Source of the DNA: Acidobacteriota bacterium | GTDB lineage: Bacteria; Acidobacteriota; Vicinamibacteria; Vicinamibacterales; UBA2999 | NCBI GenBank assembly: GCA_020851565.1 | Contig: JADZCN010000037.1 | Location: 124,001 to 188,000, forward strand | Direction of reading: 5' to 3' | Length of the DNA: 64,000 nt | Part shown: piece by piece, positions 35,901 through 44,666 of the stretch | Layout of the letters: every line of letters begins with the position of its first letter | Position numbering within the stretch: the stretch's first letter is position 1 | Program-made: the position numbers and the translations under genes | Notes under the pieces: generated by a model | Databases searched by the model: none | Seen by the model: the letters and a program-made list of their open reading frames with translations, nothing else | Told to the model about the DNA's origin: nothing

Positions 35901-36041
35901 GTTGTGAACGTCGGTCGCGAAGTCCGGACCCGCCGCAAACACGGACCCGCTCAGCGAGATCGACGGCTGCGCCTGTGCGGCACCGGCCACCAGACCCAGC
36001 CACGCGACCGACATGACCACCGCCCTACCCGTTCTCAGCAT
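32979..36041 (-). CDS. Secreted fibronectin type III domain protein
   Basis: 1020 residues with a clear signal peptide (basic start, hydrophobic core, AGAAQAQP cleavage region near residue 25). Residues about 30-260 and 330-560 look like beta-sandwich modules, possibly carbohydrate-binding or laminin-G-like (FATDVHNDAWDFSNVDDLS and FATDVLGNPWDMADPADV are a repeated pair). Three FN3 domains follow from about 730, with TVSFGAPTSGP, TLNWSPGAGGPP and TLSWSPPTSGTAP. No catalytic motif was seen. It is probably an extracellular glycan-binding protein. A purine-rich AAAAGGTGA about eight bases before the ATG is a good ribosome binding site, one of the few here. The C-terminus resembles the partial protein at the left edge. 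Confidence 0.85.
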   Translation of the reverse strand: MLRTGRAVVMSVAWLGLVAGAAQAQPSISLSGSVFAAGPDFATDVHNDAWDFSNVDDLSPFPDEQLGWTTSAQARSGGRGVFLNNGRFQATTDTSAGNKVSLLFRGGAGLVNNGRTGAFDHMAIPTSRYGKLAVKMRLTNPGPPPNQLMAIWYHRTYGGSDEANQSGLVLWGNPRNGWALYILDLPTLQYVTTDGSLQSGQLASPLGGTPRPWHLQSLARGFELRAQGTAGYSVPVEIDWVRLTARDGAGAATMNINYANCTSTYTLRITDAEGVPFNVARGAASGSGSIAFNYGVLAPGAYQASLSCNNGTSSSQAFTINAPPQVTVIDPDESGGADFATDVLGNPWDMADPADVPALNDVVNPGLVNDAGQPALQGTGTSSGDPQVTLLNGGSALINTRRYRHLTFTLTLDTPFGLDGNLGQGSLTRVLWGSQSGMDASTMTATNDLLIWPGRNTYTVDLSTLTAANQGLETECPFCPTLPWLNHSVRFFRLDPHEATIGVTFRLAGVKLAALDEVAAGGTFNVRYGFNDADTGSTYTAQFFLDGDRDPSGGLVQVGTQNNVQRGAALTFPFNTNGVAPGEYFVYVRIVENRGGLQEVRGAYSSGKLRVYSASSSLPRLTVSAPAAGASVPTPFTITGCAYDEGNTSGINMDEVSVLAIAGPDVSGPQAGSTQVLGFGGSLGTRSFPTSCPSASGAFANSGFSFNGVYALSQGSWTLRVLARSTISGQFTVRDVPITVVTAAGAPSNFSASASGNTVTVSFGAPTSGPQVGGYIVEASQNSQFSPAAFQVFVPSPGTYSGAVASGTYYFRAVSLEPIGARIAPSPAVLVTVGPQPPSPPGPPTLSLAQAAANPVTLNWSPGAGGPPTNYTLYAGTSPGASNLAVAPMGGATSISATAPVGVTIYVRVVATNAGGAATSNEVSFTVAPPVVPGPPTLAPPSVSGSNVTLSWSPPTSGTAPTGYTLLARMPGSAAIVAALPVTGTSVTLPAPPGTYVVSVVAGNGAGTSAESNAVTVVVP

Positions 36042-36123
36042 GACCCGATCACCTTTTCGTCGTGCGAACCGACAGGACTGTGTAAGAACGATACAATCCG
36101 GACGGTTTTTGGCGCTCTGTCGG

Positions 36124-39105
36124 TCAGTCGAGCAAACGGCTTGCCACGATTGGGAATGCGATCAAGAGCACGAGGCCAGCCCCGGCGAGCGACCAGGACC
36201 ATGTCCAGAGCCGGGGCCGGTACTCGAAGCGGACGGTCCACGAACCGGCGGTGGGGATGACGACGGCCTTGTACATGTGGTCGACACGGAAGTACGGGAC
36301 CGGGGCGCCGTTGAGCGTGGCGCGGAAGTCCTCGGCCTCGTAGGCCTCGGCAATCACGGCAATCCCGGGCGCCGTGGCCTGCACCGTGAAGGTCGTCGTG
36401 TTCGGTGTGAGGCTGTAGCCGTGCGCGGGAATTGGGTCTGATCGGGGCGGGCCGAGGGTGCTGATGGCGCGCAGCGCGGCCGTGTCTCCGTCCTGCACGG
36501 CGGCAAAAGGCGTCGTCGCGCGCTGCAGGCGCGCGACGAGGTCCGCAGCCGTGGCATAGCGCCCGACGCCGTCCACGAAGAACGCGCGCGGCCAGGCCGT
36601 GGGGCGTGCGAACACGCGGACCAGGTCGTACGGCTCGGTTCTCAGTGCGCGCCACGACGATCGCGACACCTCGGGCGGAGAGAAGACGACGCGGACGCCG
36701 AACATGTCGAGCAGCCCGGACATGCGCTGCATGTCGTCGGCGGTGAAGATTGACAACCACACCCACGGGTGTCGGAACATCCCGGCGGCTTCGCCGAGTT
36801 CCCTCAGGTGCGGCAGCTCGATGGCGTCGGCGCCGATCACGCCCTCGATTCCGTACAGCGCCTGCGTGCCGGCGAAGAAGACATTTTCGAGGCCGATGGC
36901 GCGGAACGGCTCCTCGCTGATGCCGCGTGCCGCACGGATGGCCGGTGACATCCCGTCGAGGGCGACGCGGGGACGGGGCTGCATCAGCAGCGCATCCAGC
37001 TGGCGGATGCCGGTTTCGAGGTGGAGCCCTCCCGGAGCCAGCAGCACGATGCCCAGCGCGACGGCCGCCGGCCCCGCCACCCGCGTTGGCGCGGGCCCGG
37101 CCCAGGCCCACGCCGACCATGGGAACAGCACCGCACATCCGAGCGTGAGGGCCACCCACATCATTGCCGGCCCGCCAAGGGCGTCTGGACCGCCCTGCCA
37201 CTGGAACACACGGGCCGCCAGCGCGACTGTCAGGACGGCCAGTGTCGCGGCGCGGGCGCGGCTCGACATCATCCGTTCAAGGCCTGCAAAGCCGTACGAC
37301 GATGCGAGGAGCATGAGCGGGATGGCGGCGCCGAAGAACGACGTGTTGACCGAGTAGAGGTTGCGGAGCAGCGGTACTTCGAGCAGCCACGGCGTCGGCA
37401 CGGCGCCCAGCGCCACGGCGACACATCCGACGATCGGTGCCCAGCAGGCGCACGCCATCATTCGGTGGCCGCGATCGGCGGAGGCCACGATCGACATGAG
37501 CAGCCCGACGGTGACGAGCATGTTCGCGCCGGGCCAGACCGGCCCGGGGGCGACGGCGCCGAGGGCGAGGAGGGCCAGGTGGGGCCACTCCGCGAGGCGG
37601 ACCGCCGGCACGTCGTACACGGTCCACGCTCTCGAGAGAGTGTCCAGGAAGATCAGCCAGTGCGGGGCCGAGAGCAGGAGGGCAATCAGTCCGGCGCCAC
37701 CAAAGGCCAGCGTTCGCCGCACGCGGATCCCGATCGACCCTGAGGACAGCGTCACGGCGAGCAGGCCCATGGTCTGGCCGGCCAGCATCGCGATGGCGCC
37801 TTCCTTCGGCGTGGCGGCGACCATCTGCAGTGTCCCGGCCGCGGCGGCCGCGGCGGACCAGCGGGCCAGGCCCGTCCAGGTGACCTGGCGCGCCAGCATC
37901 ACGAAAGCGCCCAGCAGCCACGGGATGTAAGTGAGAGAGAACGCTGCCGGGTGATTCAGGCGGAACGTGTAGTAGCCGATGAACGGCGCGGCCGCGCCGA
38001 CGGCGAGTCCGGCGAACACCGATCCAGTCGCTCCCAGCGCTGCCAGACCCGCGCCCACCGCGAAGACCACCCGCGCGTAGACGAGCTTCAGGTCCCATCC
38101 CGCCGCCGGGTCCTCCACTGCCAGCGAGAGCAGGTGAAGCGGGTCGAGGAACATCGACTGCCCCTGGCCCCAGAGTGGACGCCCGAGGCCGCTGTATCGC
38201 TGCCAGAGCGGCCACTCGCCGGCGGCCAGCGCCTCACGCTGCACCTTCGTGTACGGCAGGATTCCCCACATCGTCGAGCCCGTGTCGCTCTGACGCGCGT
38301 CCTCGACGGTGAAATCGAGCGAGCCCGGTACGTACGGCGGTCGGTCGTACAACATGACCGACCCGCCGGTGGATGGCGCCACGACGCTGCGCCCGAGCAG
38401 CAGGGGGTAGGTTGCCAGCAGGCCTGCCGCCGCTGAGGCGAACGACACGATGAGGACGCCGTGGGCCGCGGCGCCCGACCCCACGAGCCAGGCCCGGGTC
38501 CGCTTCGGGGCCCGCGCGAGCAGCGCACGATCGATTCCCGCCACCGCGATCGTCCCGGCGGCGGCCAACGCGAGCAGCAGGGCGGCCAGCATGGCCATCG
38601 ACGTTGAGGGCGGGGCGACGAGCAGGGGATCGCCGAACACCGCGAGCAGCTGCGGATCGGGCTGAGGGGCGGTGGTGGTGACGACCAGGACCGTTTCGGT
38701 GCGGCGGAGGACGGCGAGATCGTGGGTGGGCTCGAACGCACGCGGGCCGAAGGTGGCGACCACGCGACCGGTGCCGTCCTCGATGCGGGCCGTGCCGATC
38801 TCGTACTCACCCGCCGCCGTGCCAGGGTCGAAGCGCAGGGCACGATAGCGGCCCGGCGGAATCGGCAGGCGGCGCTCGGCGGGGTCCGGCGACTGGTCGA
38901 GAGGGGCCGCCGACGAGTCGGCCTGGCTGAATCCCTGCCCGCGATCGAAGAAGAGCTGCGCCATTCCCGGTGCGGTAGCGCGAACCCGCACGACGAACTC
39001 GAAGTGGCGCGCATCGCCGAGCGGATCAGCGGCGAGCCAGAGGAAGGCTCCCAGGCCGAGTGTGCCGCCCAGGATCACGCGCGGCAGCCAGGCCAGGGCC
39101 CTCAC
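36124..39105 (-). CDS. YfhO-like polytopic membrane protein
   Basis: 993 residues, GTG 39105 overlapping the upstream stop. One helix at the N-terminus is followed by a soluble beta-rich region about 30-150, then about ten to twelve hydrophobic segments (about 160-700). Between the first two of that block comes MLYDRPPYVPGSLDF and the motif WPLWQRYSGLGRPLWGQGQ, which matches the loop of YfhO-type membrane proteins (GT-C-like). A C-terminal periplasmic portion (FRVDHMYKAVVIP, then WTVRFEYRP) precedes a last helix, also as in YfhO. Related proteins glycosylate teichoic acids in Gram-positives. It is co-translated with the methyltransferase-GT2 fusion, so it may transfer that enzyme's lipid-linked sugar. 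Confidence 0.78.
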   Translation of the reverse strand: MRALAWLPRVILGGTLGLGAFLWLAADPLGDARHFEFVVRVRATAPGMAQLFFDRGQGFSQADSSAAPLDQSPDPAERRLPIPPGRYRALRFDPGTAAGEYEIGTARIEDGTGRVVATFGPRAFEPTHDLAVLRRTETVLVVTTTAPQPDPQLLAVFGDPLLVAPPSTSMAMLAALLLALAAAGTIAVAGIDRALLARAPKRTRAWLVGSGAAAHGVLIVSFASAAAGLLATYPLLLGRSVVAPSTGGSVMLYDRPPYVPGSLDFTVEDARQSDTGSTMWGILPYTKVQREALAAGEWPLWQRYSGLGRPLWGQGQSMFLDPLHLLSLAVEDPAAGWDLKLVYARVVFAVGAGLAALGATGSVFAGLAVGAAAPFIGYYTFRLNHPAAFSLTYIPWLLGAFVMLARQVTWTGLARWSAAAAAAGTLQMVAATPKEGAIAMLAGQTMGLLAVTLSSGSIGIRVRRTLAFGGAGLIALLLSAPHWLIFLDTLSRAWTVYDVPAVRLAEWPHLALLALGAVAPGPVWPGANMLVTVGLLMSIVASADRGHRMMACACWAPIVGCVAVALGAVPTPWLLEVPLLRNLYSVNTSFFGAAIPLMLLASSYGFAGLERMMSSRARAATLAVLTVALAARVFQWQGGPDALGGPAMMWVALTLGCAVLFPWSAWAWAGPAPTRVAGPAAVALGIVLLAPGGLHLETGIRQLDALLMQPRPRVALDGMSPAIRAARGISEEPFRAIGLENVFFAGTQALYGIEGVIGADAIELPHLRELGEAAGMFRHPWVWLSIFTADDMQRMSGLLDMFGVRVVFSPPEVSRSSWRALRTEPYDLVRVFARPTAWPRAFFVDGVGRYATAADLVARLQRATTPFAAVQDGDTAALRAISTLGPPRSDPIPAHGYSLTPNTTTFTVQATAPGIAVIAEAYEAEDFRATLNGAPVPYFRVDHMYKAVVIPTAGSWTVRFEYRPRLWTWSWSLAGAGLVLLIAFPIVASRLLD

Positions 39106-40526
39106 GAGGGCAGCACCCCCCGGAAGCGGTCGTGGTCGCCCGGCCCGAGCGGTCCGAAGCCGTACTTGGCCACGACCCAGACCCACGTGAGTCCGTCGCG
39201 GACGAAGCTCACCTTCTTGCCCTCGGCGAACGACCGGGCGGTGTAGTTCACGGGCAGTTCGAGCGGGATGTAGCCCTTGCGCACCAGCTTCATCACCAGC
39301 TCGAAGTCGAAGTCGAACCGCCGCCCGGACAAGGCGAGCCCGTGCAGGCAGTCGCGCCGGAACACCTTGAACATCGTGAACGGATCGGTCATCGCGGTGC
39401 GGAGGACCAGGTTCACGAGTCCCGTGTAGAACACCTGCCCCAGGTTGAAGACGGCCGCCGTGACGGGCGCGTCGTTGAACACCCGCATCTTCCAGTGCCC
39501 CGTGTGGCGCGACCCCAGCACGAATAGCGCTTCCCACCGGGCGAGTGGCTCGAGCAGCGACTCGTAGTCGTCGAGGTCGTACTCGAGGTCCCCGTCCTGG
39601 ATGAGGACGAAGTCGCCCGACGCGCACGACAGGCCCGCACGCACGGCGTGGCCCTTGCCACGCGGGCGGTCTTCGAGCACTACGTGGACGCCCGGCCGCC
39701 CGTCATAACCCTCGACGATGGTACGGGTGCCGTCGGTCGAGTTGCTCTCGACGATGACGACTTCCTTGTCGAGGCCGGGCAGTTCCTTGGCCAGCAACCG
39801 ATCGAGCAGCGTCGCGCATGTGGCCGCCTCGTTGAAGACCGGCACGATGATCGACAGGGAGGGCCGGGGGCGTTGGGGGGCGAGCTCGGCCGAGGCGAGC
39901 ACGCGCCCGAGCGGGGTCTGGAGCCGCTGGGCGCGGCCGAGGTCTCGCAGCCAGACGCGGTGGAAACCGCACCTGAGCAGCAGCAGGTGCAGCGTCTTCC
40001 GCGTGAAGTGCCAGCGGGCCGGCAGGATCCAGCCCTGCCACCGCCGGCCCATCAGCCGGGCGGCGCGGCTGTCGGCCAGGGCCTGCGCGACCAGCAGGAC
40101 GCCGTCTGCGGAGAGCGAGGCGCGCACGGAGGTCAGGAACGCGCGCGGGTCGGCGCACGTGGCCAGCCCGGAGATGACCAGGACCGTCGCGAACTGGCGC
40201 CCGGCGCCGGCGTCGTCCGCCGTGTGGGGATCCAGGATCCGCGCACCGCCGGCCTCCAGCTGGCCGCGCGTCTGCGAGGGCACGTCGCCGGCGCGGGCGA
40301 TCACCAGCACGGGGCCCCGACTCCGGCGGCGGGCGACGAGTGCCGCCACGGTGGCCCAGTCCCGATCGGTCCAGATGTTCGGCCCCGGCGTCTCGGCGCC
40401 GTCCCCCGTGCAGATCACCAGGCCGCAGCCGGTGCAGCGATCCAGCCGCCGCCCGCCCTGCGCCCACATGTACGCGTGCTCGGTGCGGTCGCAGACCGGG
40501 CAGGGGCCCAGCATCGGCCCACTCAT
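39102..40526 (-). CDS. Degenerate methyltransferase domain fused to DPM1-like GT2
   Basis: 474 residues from ATG 40526 (ATGA overlap). The N-terminus has a zinc-type CPVC...CTGCG pair, then a shortened Rossmann-like region where the expected SAM loop reads VLVIARAGDVPSQ, without the GxGxG glycine pattern; it is probably not a working methyltransferase. Residues about 235-465 are GT2: SLSIIVPVFNEAATC, VIVESNSTDGT, RGKGHAVRAGL, IQDGDLEYDLDDYESLL (metal site) and DPFTMFKVFRRDCL. It is a paralogue of the + strand protein at 42298-43968. The GT2 part is like the left-edge enzyme at 334 and could load polyprenyl phosphate for the adjacent YfhO-like protein. Confidence 0.86.
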   Translation of the reverse strand: MSGPMLGPCPVCDRTEHAYMWAQGGRRLDRCTGCGLVICTGDGAETPGPNIWTDRDWATVAALVARRRSRGPVLVIARAGDVPSQTRGQLEAGGARILDPHTADDAGAGRQFATVLVISGLATCADPRAFLTSVRASLSADGVLLVAQALADSRAARLMGRRWQGWILPARWHFTRKTLHLLLLRCGFHRVWLRDLGRAQRLQTPLGRVLASAELAPQRPRPSLSIIVPVFNEAATCATLLDRLLAKELPGLDKEVVIVESNSTDGTRTIVEGYDGRPGVHVVLEDRPRGKGHAVRAGLSCASGDFVLIQDGDLEYDLDDYESLLEPLARWEALFVLGSRHTGHWKMRVFNDAPVTAAVFNLGQVFYTGLVNLVLRTAMTDPFTMFKVFRRDCLHGLALSGRRFDFDFELVMKLVRKGYIPLELPVNYTARSFAEGKKVSFVRDGLTWVWVVAKYGFGPLGPGDHDRFRGVLPS

Positions 40527-41386
40527 GCCTTGCGCGCGCATGCGAGCATCTCGCCGATGTTGAACGCCAGGGGCCGCTGCCTGAGACCCCGGGGCACGGC
40601 GCGCTTGGCGACGTCGAGCGTGCGCGCCAGCATCGGGTTCGTCTGTCGCAGCTGCCCGAACAGGTAGTCGAGGGTCAGCACCTTGTGCGCCGTCTCGATG
40701 ACGAGCGGGGTGAAGCCGGCGGCCGAGAGCATGCTTCGCATTGCCCCGCGCGAGAACAGGAAGGTGTGCTGGTCGGGCTGCAGCATCGGCCAGCGCGCGC
40801 CCATGGCCACGCGCAGCCAGTGGCCCGTGTCGGGCGTGCTGATGACGAGCAACCCGCCCGGCGCGAGCACGCGGCCGACATCGGCGACAAACTCCCGGGG
40901 ATCGAACGTGTGCTCGATGATGTCGAACGCGGTGACCACGTCGAACCGGCGCGTGTCGCGCGCGATCAGCGTGTTGACGTCGCCCTGGACGATCCGCGGC
41001 CTGACGGCCGCGTCGGCGAGGCCGACGGCGACGGGCGAGAGCTCGATGCCGGACGCGTCGAAGCCCGCCTCGAGGGCGGCCTCGATGAAGAATCCGGCCG
41101 CGCAGCCGACGTCCAGCAGCCGGGGCCCCGGCGAGAAGGCGGCCAGTCGCCGGAGGCGACGGCGCGCCGTCGCGAGCTTCAGGGGCTTGGCGTCGACGTA
41201 ATCGCGGTAGACGCCGCGCGTGTACTCCTCGTTGACGAAGGTCGCCATGGCTTCGAGCGAGGGGGGCTCGGCCAGGAAGATCACGCCGCTCTGCGGATCG
41301 CGGAAGTACTGGCCTCGCCCCTTGCTGGCGTACGGCACGGAGAGGTTGCCGGTCAGGGGGCAGGTGCGCGGGGCAGTGGCGTTCAC
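40523..41386 (-). CDS. Class I SAM-dependent methyltransferase
   Basis: 287 residues. The SAM loop RLLDVGCAAGFFIEAALEAG is intact, followed by GIELSPVAVGLA (acidic residue after strand 2), FDVVTAFDIIEHTFDP and GGLLVISTPDTGHW. This is the methyltransf_23 type common in O-antigen loci. An N-terminal CPLTG and a YFRDPQSGVIFL segment resemble the start of the MT-GT2 fusions, so this may be a stand-alone version whose partner is the degenerate domain downstream. It overlaps that gene by four bases. Substrate unknown. Confidence 0.86.
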   Translation of the reverse strand: MNATAPRTCPLTGNLSVPYASKGRGQYFRDPQSGVIFLAEPPSLEAMATFVNEEYTRGVYRDYVDAKPLKLATARRRLRRLAAFSPGPRLLDVGCAAGFFIEAALEAGFDASGIELSPVAVGLADAAVRPRIVQGDVNTLIARDTRRFDVVTAFDIIEHTFDPREFVADVGRVLAPGGLLVISTPDTGHWLRVAMGARWPMLQPDQHTFLFSRGAMRSMLSAAGFTPLVIETAHKVLTLDYLFGQLRQTNPMLARTLDVAKRAVPRGLRQRPLAFNIGEMLACARKA

Positions 41387-41389
41387 GGT

Positions 41390-42244
41390 TCAGGAACGGT
41401 AGAGATCGTCGACTCGTCGCCGGAGCAGCGCGTGCTGCATCGACAGCAGCGGGGGCACGGCGGCCGCCGCTCTCGAGAGCCAGCCGAAATAGCGCGGCAC
41501 GGTCACGATCTCGCGGTTGCGGCGGGCGGCGTCCAGAATCGCGTCCACGACAACGGGCATGGGCACCGTCAGCTCGGTTTCGCGACGGTGGCGCCGCCGG
41601 CGGAACGTGTCGTGATCGAAGAACGGCGTCTCCACTCGGCCGGGGCACACGCACGACACGCCGATGCCGAACCGCGCCAGCTCGATCCGGAGCGCCCGCG
41701 ACCAGCTGATGATCCCGGCCTTGGCCGCCCCGTACACGGCATTGGGCGTCAGGGTGATGAGCCCCGAGACCGAGGCGACGTTGACCACCTGGCCCGACCC
41801 GCGCGCGATCATCGGCGGCAGCACCGCCCGCGTGCAGCGGAGGTGTCCGGCGAAGTTCACTTCGAACAGCCGCTCGATCTCGCCGGGATCCGACTGCTCG
41901 AAGGTGCGGTACACGGCAAACCCCGCGTTGTTCACGAGCAGATCCGGCGGACCGTGCCGGGCCAGCAGCTGCGCCATGGCTGCCGTCACCTCGTCGGCCC
42001 GGCCGATGTCGCACGCCACCGTCTCGACGCCCGCCGCGTGGCCGCCCAGCCGCTCGGCGGCGGCGGCGAGACGTGGCCTGTCGTCGGCGACGAGCACCAC
42101 CCGCGCGCCGAGCGACACCAGCCGCTCGGCGACGCCGAAACCGATGCCGGAACTGCCGCCGGTGACGGCGGCGAGCGTGCCGGCAAATCGGGTCCGGAGG
42201 GCTGTGTCGGAGGCGCGTGTCACGCGGTGAGAAACCCGGTCCAT
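41390..42244 (-). CDS. Short-chain dehydrogenase/reductase
   Basis: 284 residues from ATG 42244 (an upstream in-frame start at 42292 would run into the divergent gene). Classical SDR motifs: VTGGSSGIGFGVAERL, DLLVNNAGFAVY, NVASVSGL with catalytic serine and YGAAKAG. The C-terminal 60 residues (AILDAARRNREIVTVPRY, then a hydrophobic/basic tail) resemble SDRs of the DltE/YqjQ type that may touch the membrane. The substrate is unknown; it could be a lipid or a sugar. It is first of a minus-strand run ending at the YfhO-like gene and is divergent from the MT-GT2 gene over 53 bases. Confidence 0.83.
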   Translation of the reverse strand: MDRVSHRVTRASDTALRTRFAGTLAAVTGGSSGIGFGVAERLVSLGARVVLVADDRPRLAAAAERLGGHAAGVETVACDIGRADEVTAAMAQLLARHGPPDLLVNNAGFAVYRTFEQSDPGEIERLFEVNFAGHLRCTRAVLPPMIARGSGQVVNVASVSGLITLTPNAVYGAAKAGIISWSRALRIELARFGIGVSCVCPGRVETPFFDHDTFRRRRHRRETELTVPMPVVVDAILDAARRNREIVTVPRYFGWLSRAAAAVPPLLSMQHALLRRRVDDLYRS

Positions 42245-42297
42245 GATACACGCTGCCCTCGACGGCCAGCAGGTGCGTAGTACACTCGCCACGCTCC

Positions 42298-43968
42298 ATG
42301 CTTCAGTCGATGACGGGTGGTCCGCCCGTGCTCGCGGCCTGTCCGCTCTGCGGGCACGAATCGCTGGCCTACCAGTTCACGCACCTCACCACGTCCATCG
42401 TCCGCTGCCGCGAGTGCGGGCTGCTCATGCGGAACCCGCAGCCCTCCGATGCCGAGCTGGCGGCGATCTACACGGAGACGTACTTCCTGGGGAGCGGCGC
42501 CGGCCGACCCGGCGAGGCGGTGGAAACCGACCGGTTGAAACGGGCGACCGCCGCGCGCCAGCTGTCCGAGCTCGAAGCGCGCATGGGCGGGGCACCTCCC
42601 CCGGGCCTTCGGCTCCTGGAGCTCGGATGTGGTCGTGGCAACCTGCTCGTCGAGGCCCAGGCCCGCGGCTACGATGTCACCGGAGTGGACTACTCGGAGA
42701 GTTCGGTGCGGACGGCCAACGACAAACTGGGGGCGGCCCGAGTCCGGCGGGGCACGCTGCAGTCCGTCGGGCTCGCCGACCAGTCGTTCGACGTCGTCGT
42801 GATGGCCGACGTACTCGAGCACACCCGGCAGCCGCTCGAGGAACTCTGTGAGGTGTGGCGGGTGCTGAAGCCCGGGGGATGGCTGTTCCTGGCCGTGCCC
42901 AGCCTCGACAGCTGGTCGGCGAAGTTGATGCGCGAGCGGTGGGTGGAGTTCAAGCTCGAGCACCTCTACTTCTTCGACCGGCGGACGGCCGGTTCGCTGG
43001 TGTTCCGCGCCGGCTTCGAGCAGGTGTCGATCGCCAGCGGGTGGAAGACGCTGAGTGCGGAGTACGTGATCCACCACTTCGAGCGGTTTCCGGTCCCGCT
43101 GCTGTCACCGCTGGCGTCGCTCCTGGGCCGGATGACGCCGCCGCGGCTGCGGCGGCGGCACGTCAGGGTCATCGCCAGCGGCATCGACCTGATCGCGCGA
43201 CGTTCCTTCAGGCCACCGCCGGCCCGGCGCGCGCTCCGCCTGACGGTCATCATGCCTGTCTACAACGAGCAGCCGACATTCAGGCGCCTCTTCGACCAGG
43301 TCCACGCCAAGGCCCTGCCGGGCGTGGACATCGACATCATCGTCGTGGAGAGCGGGTCGACGGACGGGTCGAGCGAGGCCGTGGATGCCGTCGCGGGCCT
43401 GCCCCGGGTGCGCGTCCTCCACGAGCCGCGGGCATACGGCAAGGGGCACGCCGTGCGCGCCGCCCTCGCGCTGGCCGATGGCGACCTGATCCTCATCCAG
43501 GACGCCGATCTCGAGTACGACGTGAACGACTACGAACAGCTCGTCGCCCCGCTGGCCTCGGGGCGTGCAGCCGTGGTGCTCGGCGCACGGCACGACCCGA
43601 AGGACGGCTCCTGGAAGATGCGCCGGTTCTCGGACGATGCCCTGCTGAGCGCGCTGATGGGGTTCGGGCACACCGTGTTCCGCGTGCTGTTCAACGTGGT
43701 CTACGGCACCCGGCTCCGCGATCCGTTCACGATGTTCAAGGTGTTCCGGCGCGACTGCCTGTACGGCCTGACCTTCGAGTCGAACCGTTTCGACTTCGAC
43801 TGGGAGCTCGTGGCCAAGCTCGTGCGGGCCGGCTACGCCCCGATCGAGATTCCGGTGAACTACTCGTCGCGATCGTTCAAGGAAGGCAAGAAGGTCAGCT
43901 TCTGGCGCGACCCGTTCACGTACTTCCGCGCCTGCTTCAAGTATCGATTCGTGCGGCTCGGGAAGTAG
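42298..43968 (+). CDS. Methyltransferase-GT2 fusion protein
   Basis: 556 residues. N-terminal zinc-type CPLCG...CRECGLLMRNPQP is followed by an intact methyltransferase (about 85-290: RLLELGCGRGNLLVEAQARG, GVDYSESSV, FDVVVMADVLEHTRQP, LKPGGWLFLAVPS). From about 310 comes a DPM1-like GT2: [51 protein letters not shown] and DPFTMFKVFRRDCLYGL. It is the full version of the paralogue at 39102-40526, which has lost its SAM site. A TACACT box at 42281-42286 could give a very short leader. It is the last gene before the REP/transposase block. Confidence 0.88.
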   Translation: MLQSMTGGPPVLAACPLCGHESLAYQFTHLTTSIVRCRECGLLMRNPQPSDAELAAIYTETYFLGSGAGRPGEAVETDRLKRATAARQLSELEARMGGAPPPGLRLLELGCGRGNLLVEAQARGYDVTGVDYSESSVRTANDKLGAARVRRGTLQSVGLADQSFDVVVMADVLEHTRQPLEELCEVWRVLKPGGWLFLAVPSLDSWSAKLMRERWVEFKLEHLYFFDRRTAGSLVFRAGFEQVSIASGWKTLSAEYVIHHFERFPVPLLSPLASLLGRMTPPRLRRRHVRVIASGIDLIARRSFRPPPARRALRLTVIMPVYNEQPTFRRLFDQVHAKALPGVDIDIIVVESGSTDGSSEAVDAVAGLPRVRVLHEPRAYGKGHAVRAALALADGDLILIQDADLEYDVNDYEQLVAPLASGRAAVVLGARHDPKDGSWKMRRFSDDALLSALMGFGHTVFRVLFNVVYGTRLRDPFTMFKVFRRDCLYGLTFESNRFDFDWELVAKLVRAGYAPIEIPVNYSSRSFKEGKKVSFWRDPFTYFRACFKYRFVRLGK

Positions 43969-43976
43969 CCGCGCCC

Positions 43977-44028
43977 GGAGCGCCGGGGCAGGGCTAGAGT
44001 ACGGAGCGCCGGGGCTTCAGCCCCGGCG
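43977..44028. repeat. REP palindromes upstream of the transposase remnant
   Basis: A partial copy (about 43977-43995) and a full copy, GTACGGAGCGCC then GGGGCTTCAGCCCC (44000-44028), precede the transposase remnant. The full copy is followed by GAAAG. It runs opposite to the copy at 44681-44709 on the other side of the gene. Confidence 0.88.
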
Positions 44029-44094
44029 AAAGATGCGCCGCCATGCAAAGCCCGGCGGATCAGCCTGGCACACCGCGTGCTTCCCCACGGCGCC

Positions 44095-44587
44095 ATGCAT
44101 CGCCGACCTCCCCGCCTGTCCGGCTTCTCCTACGTCGGCGCCCACGCGTACTTCCTGACCGCGTGCACCTACCGCAGACATCCCGCGTTCCATGACGCCG
44201 ATGCTTCGGCCTGCGCCAGGGATCAGTTGCTGCATCTCAGTCAGGCCGGTGGCTTTGCAGTTCCGGCGTACTGCCTCATGCCGGACCATGCACACGTGCT
44301 CCTCGAGGCCCGATCAGCCTCGGCAGACGCCAGGCGATTCATGGCGCGATGGCGACAGCAGATCGGCTTCTGGTGGCGCCGGCGTCATGCATCCCCACTG
44401 TGGCAGGAAGGCTACTGGGACTGGGTGCTCCGAGAAGACGAGGATTTGCTGGGAGTGGCTGGCGTACATCGTCCAGAACCCTGTGCGGGCCGGGATAGTG
44501 GCGCGCGTCCAGGATTATCCGTGGCTGGGCTCGAGCGAGTATTCCCTTGACCAGATCGTGGCTGCCATTCAGTTGAAGCCGGGGTGA
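44095..44587 (+). pseudogene. REP-associated tyrosine transposase (RAYT, IS200/Y1 type), frameshifted
   Basis: From ATG 44095 the frame gives a RAYT-like N-terminus (SYVGAHAYFLTACTYRR), the HUH motif in YCLMPDHAHVLLEA, and LWQEGYWDWVLREDEDLL. The expected end, AYIVQNPVRAGIV followed by QDYPWLGSSEYSL, is in the next frame and stops at 44587. Removing one G near 44459-44462 would join the halves as V-A-A-Y-I-V-Q-N-P. The HUH domain is complete, but the frame is broken after the position where the Y1 tyrosine region is expected. REP copies in inverted orientation lie on both sides. A sequencing error or programmed shift cannot be excluded. Confidence 0.85.
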
Positions 44588-44666
44588 CGGTGAAGGGGTG
44601 GTGCCGGATCCGCACGTGAGTGCTGGGGGGACGGACTGGGGTCAGGTTCAGAGCGTCGTGGGATCG

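Noticed and set aside
36042..36123. Promoter for the FN3 protein gene
   Set aside because: TTGTAT and TACACA-like boxes exist but their spacing does not fit a sigma-70 promoter. Only the ribosome binding site is convincing.
44192..44587. Separate small gene overlapping the transposase
   Set aside because: Only its last 45 residues look like protein and they are the displaced C-terminus of the transposase. I treat both pieces as one frameshifted gene.
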